A stretch of 64,000 nt of DNA from Tamarix chinensis (lineage: Eukaryota; Streptophyta; Magnoliopsida; Caryophyllales; Tamaricaceae), in assembly GCA_030549775.1 (NCBI GenBank), contig CM060171.1, positions 140,462,859 to 140,526,858 on the forward strand, in the 5' to 3' direction. Numbering within the stretch: position 1 is the first letter of the stretch; the number at the start of each line of letters is the position of its first letter. The notes under the pieces are model-generated. The model did no database searches, was not told the DNA's origin, and saw only the letters and a program-made list of their open reading frames with translations. A program made the position numbers and the translations under genes. This document shows positions 49,605-60,324 of the stretch, in pieces.

Positions 49605-51007
49605 TGTAACACCTCCAAAATTTACACATTTTTTTAAAACAAGACTTATAAATTAAAACCATAAATTCTAGGGATACTACTGCCACACTTAGTACTAGAA
49701 CGGTTCACTCCTACCGTTCTAGTACCAAGTGCGAAGGCTAAGAAAAACTACACATAATATTATTAAATAATCCAACTTCATGAAAACAGAAATTAGAATA
49801 GTCTTTACATAATTTGAAAATACTAGTTATTGTTTTTTAGGGAATAAAAATAACAATAATAATAAAATTGTTTCTGCAGATTCAAACATAATTAAAAGAT
49901 AACACGAGTAATAATCTCAAAATAAAGACCGGCCATGCCACTCCTAGGATATTTATTTCAACCCAATCATCACTCGTCCCCACTTGATGTCCCATAGACA
50001 TCAATAACATCAAAATAAGCGTCTCCTACCTGCAATACATCAGACGGGTCTTCTACTCGTGGGAATGAGTAGCACCATTGAAAAGGGTGATCAGTACGCT
50101 ACGTACTGAGTAAGGTAATCGAATACTAAGGCCAACACATAAGCATATAAAATCATGCAAGACAATATTCATCTTACACTTTCATACTCACACATGTAGT
50201 ATATAAGGTTATGAAGAGATTTATACAACTTAAAAGAAATGATCAAGCCCACTCATAAAGGCCCAATTAGTTCGGATTAATTTATTTAATTAATCTTTTA
50301 TCAGAAGTCGAATCACACCATGCCTTTTATCAAATCCATGTAAGTACATGAACACTCTACTATTCTCCGGTGGGCCGATCACTTGCGGGAAAATAGTCCA
50401 CAACACTATTTTTCACTGGTGGAACGGTCACTTGTGGGACAATTGTCCACACCACTATTCCTGACCGGTGGATTAGTCTGGTCCCTACTCACATGGTGTT
50501 CCATTGTAAGTAATTAGTGTCTTTTAAGTACTTTAGCAAACTTCAGTTTGTGTTTATTGAGCTTGAGGTTACTCTGTTATTATTGCCGGTGGGCCGTGGG
50601 AGGAAAGAAGAAAGGAAAAGGGATTAGGCCGCGTCGCAGGCCCAACCGGCGAGAGAAGAAAAAGAAAAAGAAGAAAAAAAAAAAAGGAGGGGAAAAAGGA
50701 AAATTTAAGTGGTTTGGGGTTAAATAAATAAATTAGAATATTTTGGGTATTTAAAATAGAAAATTAAAATAAAATAATATTAAATTTCCTTTTTAGGCTA
50801 ATTTAGGATTTTTAAAAGACTTTTTCTAAATTCCTTTTTAAGTAGCAAAAATATCAATTTTTCCTTTATAAAAATATTTATAAATTTCTTAATAATTTAC
50901 CCTAAATAAATCTTTCCCATTCGAAATAAAATAATTAATTAGATTAATTCCCTAATAAATCCTTATTTAATTATATTTCTTAAAATAAATATTTTTGGGG
51001 CATTTCA
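49605..51007 (-). mobile_element. Deleted solo LTR E, 1,403 bp, 5-bp TSD TTTTG
   Basis: Starts TGTAACACCTCCAAAATTT at 49605 and ends TTTTTGGGGCATTTCA at 51007, flanked by TTTTG at 49600-49604 and 51008-51012. Removing it together with one TTTTG restores the copia integrase reading across the site. It keeps the terminal block, the 'CACACTTAGTACTAGAACGG' block, two or three dyad modules (50355-50595) and the A/T-rich far end. The middle, including the ACC array and the purine-rich block, is gone; the junction lies near 50590-50600. Confidence 0.85.
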
Positions 51008-52345
51008 TTTTGGCTCTAGGCTTAAGTTTACCACCATCCACATAAGCATAAGTAGGGAAAACAAAAACATGAAAATTAGAGTAAGCATCTGACTTACCAG
51101 ACCACAAATCCTCAGGTGTCTTTAAATTAATGGACTGATTTGGTGACCGATTTATGAGGTATGCTGCCATATGAACCACCTCAACCCAAAATTTTCAGCC
51201 TAGCCCTTCCTATGATAACATACACCAATCCTTCTCCAATAGGGTTCTATTCATCATCTCAACAACCCCATTCATTTATAGTCTTCCAACACAAGTGTGG
51301 TATCTTCCAACTCTACTCAACAAACTCAATATCATTCTCTATCCTAAGACACTTAACTTGCTTCCCGATTTGCTTCTTTATTCAACGTTTAAAAACACCA
51401 AATATATCATTCTTATGCTTTAAGAAATAAACCCATACTTTTTTTAGAGAAGTCATCAATGAATATGAGCAAGTACCATAAACCATCTTTGGAAACCATT
51501 CCCACTGGACCCCACAAATCTGTATGGATATACTCAAGATAGCCTTTCGTATAATGCTTAACTATTGAAAAGATAACCCACTTTTCTTGCTAAAAACACT
51601 GTGCTCATATAATTTCATAGTGCATGTACTCTGTCCATCTATGAACCCACTCTTAGAGATCTCAATCAGCACCTTGAGATGCATGTGTCCCAATCTTATG
51701 TGCCAAAATCTCGTAACATTTGAGTTTGATAACCTCAGCAATGTCATAGCAGTTTTCCTTAAAATAATGGAACCCATTAACTCATTTAGTGTCCCGGCCC
51801 GCTTCTCCTTCATCGCTACCAGAGCCCCTTTTTTTAACTCTTAGGGTACCATCCTCAATAACATGCTGGTACCCATTACAATTCAAGGAGCTCAAAGCGA
51901 TGAGATTCTTGGTAATCTCTAGGACATGTCTCACGTTGGATAGTATCTTGACCAAAACATTATGAATCCTCAACTTCACCATCCCAATCACAGCAACTTT
52001 GTGAGCAATATCATTACCCATCATGATAACTTTCCTTGAGTCATCTCAAATGTCTGAAACTAACTCCTATTAGGATATATATGGTAAGAGCACCTAGAAT
52101 CCAAGATCCATCTATCACTAATCTTTTTTCGTCTATCAATGGCCAACAATACATCTCAATCACTATCACCATTGGAAACTCTATCATCATCCTTTATATT
52201 GAATGACTCACCAGATGTAGCATCGGGCTTCCTATTAGGACAAAACTTCCTAACATGCCCTTTCTTGAGATACTCATAGCATGTCATATTCTTCTACTAA
52301 CTCTTCGAATTAGATTTGGAATGTGAGTGTAAATTCCTTCTTGAT
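51008..52345 (-). pseudogene. Copia gag-protease-integrase remnant (minus-strand element)
   Basis: From the right: 'CYEYLKKGHVRKFC' near 52255-52300 is the Gag zinc knuckle with its second cysteine replaced by tyrosine. 'WILDS' near 52095 is the start of the protease. 'MMGNDIAHKVAVIGMVKL' (52024 downward) and 'VRHVLEITKNLIALSSL' are the conserved region after it. 'RFWHIRLGHMHLKVL' (about 51690-51725) is the GAG-pre-integrase HxxH zinc site. 'AAYLINRSPNQSINLKTPEDLW' near 51100-51165 is the integrase region following the core. Stops and shifts between them show it is inactive. Confidence 0.85.
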
Positions 52346-53175
52346 AAGAAGGTGGAGTAGGATAGTCTGCTAGGTTATTTATATGGGGTAGAGGACGTTG
52401 TTGGTCTAGATGGTACATATTTTTCTAGTAAGGAGGAATCTAGGAAGCGGGTGGACCAAATGGGCATTACTTTAGGCATAGATAGTTATTCCTTGTATAC
52501 TTCTGCTTTGTGGTATTATGTTGTTGGTGGTGAAGATATGTGGTCTCTTTGGTGGACTCAAACAATGGTATGTGATGCTTCACTGCTTTTTTGTGTGTCT
52601 ATGTTATGCTTGTTGCAGCAATATACATGTATGAGGAGAACAACCTAAAAAATTTGGATGTGTCTAAATCCAAAGCATTTGTGTTGGCTTAATTAATCAC
52701 TAATTTATATTCTATAGCTATGAGATTCTTGATATATAATGTGATTAGTACCGACCTCGGTGAGTACTTTGAAGAAACCTTAGTTAGGTGTGGTACAAAT
52801 TATGAGGTACTTAGTGCATACAATATTGGTTTGTATGGAGTATGTATTGTCAAATAATTTTTTGATAGGTTACTCTAATCTTGGTTGTGGTCTTGATAAT
52901 CAAAGGTACACTAGTGTGCTAGTCTTCAACCTCATAGGTTCTAAGGTTGTGTGGTTGGCTATGATTGGAGCTCATAATATTGTTTGTCTTGGAGTATTAG
53001 CTTGTAAGGCTAGGATGATACGAAGATTTGCTTCTAATGTTTATCTAGTGTGTGCGCTAATAGAGCCATTGTTTGCTCATGTTCACTCTCCATGAGGGGT
53101 TCTTTAAACCCAGGGGTTTATGATGATCTTTTGTGATCCTGTTGCTTGTTACAAATATGGTATCAAAGTAGAGAT
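52346..53175 (+). pseudogene. Copia F 3' coding remnant (RNase H)
   Basis: 52790-53095 has an open 101-codon frame with 'MRYLVHTILVCMEY', 'FLIGYSNLGCGLDNQRYTS' and 'VFNLIGSKVVWL'. These match the copia RNase H order 'ILRYL.GT...GL', 'L.GY.D.DWAGD...R.STSG' and 'VF.LG...VSW', with key acidic residues lost (GYSN for GYSD, GCG for DWA). The stretch 52346-52760 is open in places (52451-52648) but not recognised. It is preceded by the opposite-strand copia fragment. Confidence 0.7.
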
Positions 53176-53732
53176 TGTGAGATCATGACTTTTACTTGTT
53201 TGTGTAGTCCATCATGGGTTGATGCATATAGGTATTTGGAGAAGTTTGGAGCCAAAAGTATATCTAGTGAGATAACATGGGGGGCATGTTTGTGAACATG
53301 ACCTGTATTTTCTTAGTATATGTGATCCTACATTATTTTGATAAAAGTTGAGAGTTTTGAAAAACAAAGGAGCCTCATGTATGCGAACACATACCATGTT
53401 TTTTCCTATTTTCTACCATTCATATTTATCAGTTATGTATTTCTATAAATAGATGTATATGAAATCCTAGCAAAACCGGTATTCCATCGAACTTAGTCTG
53501 AACCATCTCATCTTGTATTCTCTTGTGTTTGTGAGAGAATTGTGTATTGGTTGATATTGTGAGACTTTTTTATTCTCCTTGTAATCACTAGTGCTATATG
53601 AAATAAATATTATCGTTATTTTTCCAATTGTTATTATGTTATGATTTTTATCTCAATAAGATCTTTGAATTTTTCCTATTTCTTGTTAGATAAAGTCTTA
53701 GGCATTCACGTTTAGTGGATTTTTTCTCTACA
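53176..53732 (+). repeat. 3' LTR of copia F
   Basis: Diverged copy of 47956-48463, including 'TATAAATAGATGTATATGAAA' near 53445 and 'TAATCACTAGTGCTATATG', ending CTCTACA. The minus-strand 61-codon frame inside it is not a gene. Confidence 0.75.
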
Positions 53733-53737
53733 ATGAG

Positions 53738-54838
53738 CATACTTCAAACTCATATAGTAAAGAAGATGCTCATAATAGTCATTATAATATTTGTAGCAAT
53801 GACTAGTTTATCTTATTGAAATTTTTTATGTTGTAATTATTATCCATTTTATGAATATTATTTTTAGTATATTATAATTTATCATTGTGTGACTATTATT
53901 GAATTCTCTTTATTATTTTTTGTCTACTTATTGTTAAAGATTAGTAGTTGTAGATGATGTTATGACGAGACATCTTAGTGGGGATGGAGATAATGATCCT
54001 CCAATGTCTATTCAATACCATATCTTAGTGTGAGTTAGGTAATAAATTTTTTTTTACTATAAATTAGATGAAAAAGTAATGGTATATTCTATTTTACATA
54101 TTAGTTAACTAATGTGATGTATGTTGAAGCTCCAAATTTTCCTAAACGCTCAAAGTCAAAATCAATTAATATGCATGAGAAATTTAAGAAGAATGGTTAC
54201 ATTAAATTCCACCTCGAGTGGTTGTCACAATTCAACAAGGATTAGAGATCCATTGGATGTAAGAGTACATTAATTTTTAAGATAAGCGGGGAATGAGATT
54301 GAGATGATGATACCTATATGCTATGACAACAAGGATCATGTTTCAAACACTATTTTCTTCACTCCATTATTAGTAGCCTATGGTGTATCATCTCTAGCTA
54401 CCACACATTATCCTTTTGTACATGCATAAATCTGGGAATATTGAGAGCCATGCAACATACCTGAACTAATCACTCTTACAACTAATTGATTTAAGTTACC
54501 ACTACTGTTGGAATAGTTTGCACTAGCATCACTAGATTTCTTCCTTACTCTGCAAAAATCAACACCAAAACTACCCCATCACACTTTGTCAAAAATACTC
54601 TCATCCAAGCACTGCAACTGCCCCTCTTAGCCTCAATCAATATCTACTTTAAAGCATTCTTGCTCTTTGTCGGCATATCTAATGAAACTATATATACAAC
54701 AAGAATTGGATATTTTTTTCATAAATCATTTTGATCACCACTATATCACTCATATCTAATATTATTCTAATCCCCTTGGGTAAAACATGGTGAATCTTAA
54801 TGTGAACTCTAACCTTTAGTGTCTATTACAGAATATTG
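53738..54838. other. Decayed DNA, possibly the distal part of the CACTA element
   Basis: It follows the copia F target duplication and so should be the continuation of the CACTA sequence left of 47956. A stretch near 54120-54240 ('KKNGYIKFHLEWLSQFNK') has the look of decayed coding DNA, but no domain can be named. No TGTAGTG end was found before 59 kb. Confidence 0.35.
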
Positions 54839-56760
54839 GTAAAAAAAATTGACTTGATATATAAATGTTATTCTTCCTTATATAGTCTTAATTAGTTGTA
54901 ATTTTGTGATACTTGATATGTAAATATTTTGTTTCCTTATATAACCCTAATTAGTTGTAATTAACTATATATATGAAATTATGATTATGTTAGAATTGCT
55001 AGTAATTTTCCCTATAAATAGAGGGACCAATCTCAATAAAAGATACACTTTTCCACTCTAAAATTTTATTATGGTACCAAAGCCTCCCATTAGAACCTAA
55101 ACACCAATATCAATAGATTTCCCTTAAGATTTCTTTTGTGAATTTGTGCCCTCTTTTAATTTTTAAGCCCTTATTTTATTGATCCATGATGATAAAGGAT
55201 AGAATTAACAAAAATTATGGCAAGAATATCATGAAACCACAATTGGTTCATAATCAATTATCTTTTTACTACCTATTTCCATTTGAGAGTCCTGGTATGC
55301 TGCTAAAAAAAATATGTTTTTATTCAAGAAAGTTATGATATATGGGAAAAGGCGGTAATTAACGGTCTCAAGGCTGGGAATAAATATGGTATTATCAATG
55401 GGGATTATCTTAAACCTATGAATGATAAGAGTCTAAAGGGTAAGGCATTAAAAACTAATAATTCCATGATCTATTCCTAGTTGTTCAACACCATTGATGG
55501 GTTAATTCAACCCACTGTTGTGAGTCACAAATTTGCTAAGAATATGCAGCCAAATGTGAAAAAGCACTATGCAATTAGTAATGGTCCATGGATTAATCAA
55601 CTTAAGTTTAATTTGGCTTTGTTAAAATAAGGCATGGTCATTTTTTCATATTTTATAAAGTTGAAATCCTTGTGGGATGAATTTCATGGCTACGAGCATA
55701 TGAAATGTGATTGTACCTATGTTGTTTCTGTTAAGTTGATGGCTCGATTTGAAAATGAGAGGCTTAATGATGAAACCTATGAGATCCCCTCCCTACTCTC
55801 AACAAGGTTTATTATCTTGTGGCACAAGAACAACAACATTGTAACATGGTTCACAATTATGATGACATAAGTGAGATTGTGAGTTTTACAATTTAAAGGA
55901 GCACTTACCATGGAGTTTAAAATCATAAGGAAATTTAGAGAGACTTGTATGCAACCAATGTGGAAAATTTATACATGATTATGACATGTGATCACTATTA
56001 CCAATGAATAGGATACCCACAAAGTTTTGGATGTGGTAAAGAGAAAAAATGAGGTCATGAAAAGGGAACATCTAATACTCTAATAGGAGTTACGACACAT
56101 GTCGTAATCGTGGATGTTGTGTCTCACAAACCTAGAGGTGGGGGAAAATATGGCTACCTATTCCTTCAACTTTTTCATAATGCAATTTTAACTATTGATA
56201 AGGTGCAGCGTCTCTTAAGCTTGATTGATACTTCATCCACAGATAAGTTTTGTGGTAAGCATCATGATACTAGTGCTTTTCAGCTCATTGATAGTGGTGT
56301 GTCACACCACATGACCGGAAATATACACCGTGTGTAAAACCTCATTAATTTACTATCTTCTTCTGTAAGTTGTCTGATGGCATTCAAACATATGAAATTA
56401 AGGAAGGAAACGTGATATTGTCTGTGATTTGAGTTTGGATAAAATTTTATTTGTTTCAAATATCAAATGTAATTTAATTTCTATTGGAAAACTTATTCAT
56501 AATATATCACAATAAATAAATTTTTCTTTGTGGCTTCATAAACCTAGTGAAATGATCATCAATAAATATATCACAATGTTCAAAATTTAAAAGGGAATAT
56601 CTTTTGATAGAAGAAGTAGAGAAACTTTGGCTCTTGAAATACTATAAATCTTGTGTCAAAATTTTACTTTGCAAGTTCCATTCCATCTAACCATATTCAC
56701 CCCCCTTTAAGATTTTCTGAAAAATTAGATTAAGGTAAGGTAGACTCTCAAGTCTCATCT
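54839..56760 (+). mobile_element. Third Ty1/copia element, 5' LTR to protease, truncated
   Basis: A short LTR-like stretch (about 54840-55070) has a promoter-like 'CCTATAAATAGAGGGACC' near 55012-55029. It is followed by the primer site TGGTACCAAAGCC at 55072-55084. Gag remnants follow (55260-55990) with 'FIKLKSLWDEFHGYEHMKC' at 55655-55710 (family Y..KLK.LWDEL..Y.P...C). The protease 'IDSGVSHHMTGN' comes at 56288-56325 (family W..DSGASDHMTG). Broken frames up to about 56560 fit the region after the protease. No integrase, RT or 3' LTR is seen, so the right end is truncated. Confidence 0.7.
55072..55084 (+). promoter_or_regulatory. Primer binding site of the third copia element
   Basis: TGGTACCAAAGCC, two changes from the usual TGGTATCAGAGCC, at the end of a TATA-containing LTR-like stretch. 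Confidence 0.65.
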
Positions 56761-56879
56761 ATCTTAACATAATGTTATTTTATTTTGGGTAGCATCCAAT
56801 TTGGTGGTTAAATGTGAAAAAAAAAATTTCAATAATGAAAATCTACATAATTTTTCAAATAATTTTCAAAAAAAGTTCA

Positions 56880-57560
56880 TGTCATTCTATATCTGCTTAT
56901 TTGATCTGATATTCGAAGCGATCCGATCTGAACAAGCAAATAATTGATCCAATTTTTTCAAATCAAATATCTGATCCGGTCAACGACAAGTCAAACAAAC
57001 CAAATATTTGATCCAAAAAATACAAATAATATCCGATCAGAAGAAAAATATTTAAACATTTATTATAATTTTGTATTTTATATATAATTGTATATAAATA
57101 AATTTAGATGTATATGTGTGTGTGTGTGTGTGTGAATTTTTACTTACTTTATTCATTATTTGAGGCAAAATTTAATTTATTTGAAATTATATTTTTAATA
57201 TAATCCCTTTTTAGATATTTATAAAAAAAATAAAAAAAATACTATTTGTACCGATAGACTCCACCCACTCCTTCCTTATTTTAGTTTTAACATTGGATAT
57301 TTGTTGATGAAGTCGGATATTTGATGAGTGAATCGGATATTTGCTCAGCAAATTGGATAATATCAAATATACTTTTTGATTTGGTGGTCTTTTTATATTT
57401 GAAATTTTATTCAGATAATATCGGTTATATTTGATATCCGATCTAAAAATTTGGATATCCAAAGTTTCTAATTAAATATTAAATATCATTTTCAGATATC
57501 CAAAATTTTGGATATCCAATAATCAAATATCTGAAATATCGAATATTTGAACCGTGAATA
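56880..57560. repeat. Repeat rich in GGATAT / ATATCC and ATCCGATC words
   Basis: 'GATCCGATCTGAAC', 'AATATCTGATCCGG' and 'AATATCCGATCAG' on the left half face 'GGATATTTG', 'TTGGATATCCAA' and 'TCGAATATTTGAACCG' on the right half, giving strong inverted-repeat potential. It contains a (TG)n of about 18 bases near 57117. It ends near 'GTGAATAACCCTAATTA'. It resembles a MITE-like foldback element, but clear terminal repeats and target duplication were not found. Confidence 0.4.
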
Positions 57561-59330
57561 ACCCTAATTAATAGTGATGAAAATGTTTGTATTTATCGTG
57601 CTAGTATATTTAACAAAATACAAGTTGAATTTTCAAAAATTACAACTAAATAGTGTGCTCATAGACATAAACTATTCATAAAATAGAACTTATCCTAATT
57701 TATTCACAAACAAAAAGAAGCATTAGTTTATCTTCAACAATACCAATTAAGGTTAACTAGAGTGTTAATACAGTTGTAATAAGCGCCAAAGGCATTGTTT
57801 GAGTGAAATACTTGCTAAACTAATAGTATGGTTGAAAAAACTAGCCCAAAAGATGACTAAAATTTTTAAAGTTAGCTAAAAATTTATAAGATATAAACTA
57901 CTTGAAGTACATTTTCAAAAATGAGCTTGAAAGTTACTAAAACTCTACTTACCAAACAAAACTTTCTATAAAACCTACTTTTAATAAGATAAAATTTAGT
58001 TTATAAACTAATTTTATCCTTGCCAAACATACTATAAATCAAAAGTAAGATTATATATTTACATATTAGCATATACTTTAACCTTTTTGACTTGTTTGAC
58101 AAATCTGTTATCTATAAAAATAACTACTATCATTTTTTATGATATTATTGGCATTTGAGATGTAAAACTCTAGGTCTTATTCTGATGAGAAGTATTGATA
58201 GTTTTTTATACCAGTTTAATTTACTTAAGAAACAATGTTTTTCATAATTTTCAATATTAGCACTCTATTTGGTTTTAGAAAAGTTCCTAGGAAAGAAAAC
58301 AACTAATGAAAAATAAGTTTTTAGCTATTTGGTTTCCAAGAAAAATAAAAAGAAAGTAATAAGGAAAGAGTTGAAGAAAGTTGTACTCTCAAAATTTTCT
58401 CTCTGAGGAAAATTGGGAAAAAAATGTAGAATGATGGATAGATAAGAAGAAAAAAGATATTATAAGCTTAATTCTGTTAGAGATGTCCTAACTTAATCTT
58501 TAATCTTGGTTGAAGTTTGGTTTTGTAAATTATTAGTAGCGGTCAATTATATTAAGTAAATAGCCAACTCTGGCAAATCGGTCGTTGAACAATATTGATA
58601 TGCTAGTGATAGTGAGTTCAAAATGCATTGTTGACATATTTCCTCTCTATATATTTTTTTTCCTTCCATGTTCATTGTTTATTTTTAGTTTCTTTCTAAT
58701 TTTCTATTTATTCCTAGAATTTAGTTTAGCTTTTGCTTTAAGTTATTCTCTATTTACTATCTATTTCATCATCTTTTTCTTTTTCTTCCTAACTTGCTTA
58801 GTAATATAATCTAAATGAAAGATAATTACAACATGAAGCAATAGTTATTGATAATATATATTATTGCTAACTTTTATTGTTGTTGACATCATTGTTAACA
58901 TTATTATTATTATGGTTGTGTATATGAAAAACGTAATAGCATATTATTAATATTTTACAAAACTAGCAAGTGCATCAGTAATCAATCATATAATTATTCT
59001 TTCTATTTTTAATTTTATATTTTTTGTGTCATGTTTGAAATATATATATATATTGAAAATTTATTGTAAATTTATTATGTAAAAAAATGGCATTAGTATT
59101 AAATTTATAAAGCTTTTATAATTTGAAAGAAATTTCATAGAATTTTTTATGTACAAATATATTATTATTTTTAATTTTTATTGCAAGTATAAGGGTTTTC
59201 AAAGAATAGATGATGTTGTTGTAATACATCCATTGAATACACACTTAAATCAAATAAGTCCCATAGCAAAACCTCTTGATTAGTATAAAAAAAGAAGAGA
59301 GGATCAAATATGTTTATGCCTTCAATACAT
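57561..59330. other. AT-rich intergenic DNA downstream of the PQT3-like gene
   Basis: No supported gene. A pyrimidine-rich stretch at 58650-58800 gives a 74-codon hydrophobic frame (58585-58809) that is a composition effect. Confidence 0.5.
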
Positions 59331-59339
59331 TAGTGTACT

Positions 59340-59345
59340 TTTATT
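59340..59345 (-). terminator. Candidate poly(A) signal of the PQT3-like gene
   Basis: AATAAA on the minus strand, about 197 bases downstream of the stop codon, in an AT-rich stretch. This is a reasonable distance for a plant 3' UTR; the actual cleavage site is unknown. Confidence 0.45.
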
Positions 59346-59541
59346 ACACTGTCACAAGAGAGTAATTTACATTAAGAGTATCGAGTTACTAGCAGCGCAT
59401 ATTTATACAGTGAGGAACCAAGAAAGAGAAAAGAGAATTGGTGCTGTGCTTCCCGGCCTCTCCAATTCCGGCATCATCCACTTTCCGAACTCTTCATGCC
59501 GCCATATTGAATACAACCTCCGCTACCATGCCGGTCACTCA

Positions 59542-60324
59542 TCATCTGTGCTTCCTATGACTGCCTCGATCCCTCTCTCTTTCCTTTGATCCTCTGGATT
59601 GACGACTACCCACCTGCTCCTCCACAAGCACCGGAGGTGGCGGCGAAGGCTCGTACCTCGACGGCTTCCTCTTGAAATGCCTGTCATCGTCACTCGATTC
59701 ATAATCTATAGCGCTGTTGCTGCTCTTATGATACCCATTTGCGACAGTGGATGAGCTACCCGTTTTATGACTATGGTGGTGATGGTGTGCCGACGCGTCA
59801 GCATCATGATTCTTCGTGCTACCAGGCTTCACCTCCACCGATGATGAGGACGACTTACGTTTCTTGCTGGGTTCGCCGTCCGGGAAGCTGATTCGAGAAA
59901 AGACGCTTGCTTTCTGCTTACGCTCAGCCGCCGCAGCCGCAGCAGCACTGGCTGCGGATGAGGTGGGTTTAGTGGAGGCCGGCGGTGCTGGAGATGGTTC
60001 CTTAGAGATGGGTGTCGGTTTAGCCAATGATTCTGGCCAGTGATGAACGTGCCGGCGCTCACGCTCACGTTCGCGTTCACGCTCACGTTCGCGTTCACGC
60101 TCTCGATCATAATCGTAGTCGTCTTCGTAGCGATGGTGGTGCTCGGATTTTCTCTTCGAGGAAGGACGGTGGATTTCGAGATCACGACTTGATCTATCAG
60201 GCGATATTCGCTCGGACCGATAGCTGCTGCTGCGGTGGTGATTGTCGTCGCGGCGCTCCCTGTCTCTGATTCTGTCCCTATCGTCACCGTAGCGATCTGC
60301 GCTAGGCGATCTGGGGACCGGTTT
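59542..60324 (-). other. Last exon of the PQT3-like gene: basic, R/E- and S-rich tail
   Basis: Phase 0 after the acceptor TGTGCAG. It encodes 260 residues plus stop. Features are 'KPVPRSPSADRYGDD', Ser/Arg-rich blocks, a run of about ten Arg-Glu pairs (about 60053-60102), an alanine run, a short histidine run, 'PSKKRKSSSSSV' (likely nuclear signal) and 'YESSDDDRHFKRKPSRYEP' near the end. The composition is that of a disordered nuclear or spliceosome-associated tail. The overlapping plus-strand and second-frame open frames are shadows. Confidence 0.88.

Larger units (their letters stand above)
48896..52345 (-). mobile_element. Opposite-strand Ty1/copia fragment nested in copia F
   Basis: On the minus strand from right to left: Gag zinc-knuckle region (about 52210-52340), protease and linker (about 51785-52110), GAG-pre-integrase (51562-51813), integrase core and end (about 51008-51560 and 49500-49604), and the start of the reverse transcriptase (49056-49300). 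It then stops at 'CKWVHN' near 49075 and passes into AT-rich DNA that may be LTR. It lacks most of RT and RNase H, so it is internally deleted or truncated. LTR E splits it in the integrase region. Confidence 0.8.
47956..53732 (+). mobile_element. Ty1/copia element F with both LTRs, interrupted by another copia
   Basis: Two similar direct repeats, about 47956-48463 and 53176-53732, act as LTRs; both start TGTGAGATCAT and end CTACA. The initiator-Met tRNA primer site TGGTATCAGATCTTG follows the left one. The flanking five bases are GTGAG and ATGAG (one mismatch). Inside are gag remnants (48500-48895) and RNase H remnants (52790-53060). The LTRs have diverged strongly (for example 508 versus 557 bases), so the insertion is old. 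The middle is filled with an opposite-strand copia fragment, 48.9-52.35 kb. Confidence 0.8.

Noticed and set aside
53155..53175. TGGTATCAAAGTAGAG read as a second copia primer site
   Set aside because: It lies directly before the 3' LTR rather than after a 5' LTR, so it cannot prime this element; kept only as an oddity.
59816..60269. Plus-strand open frames of 75 and 80 codons
   Set aside because: Antisense shadows of the last PQT3-like exon.
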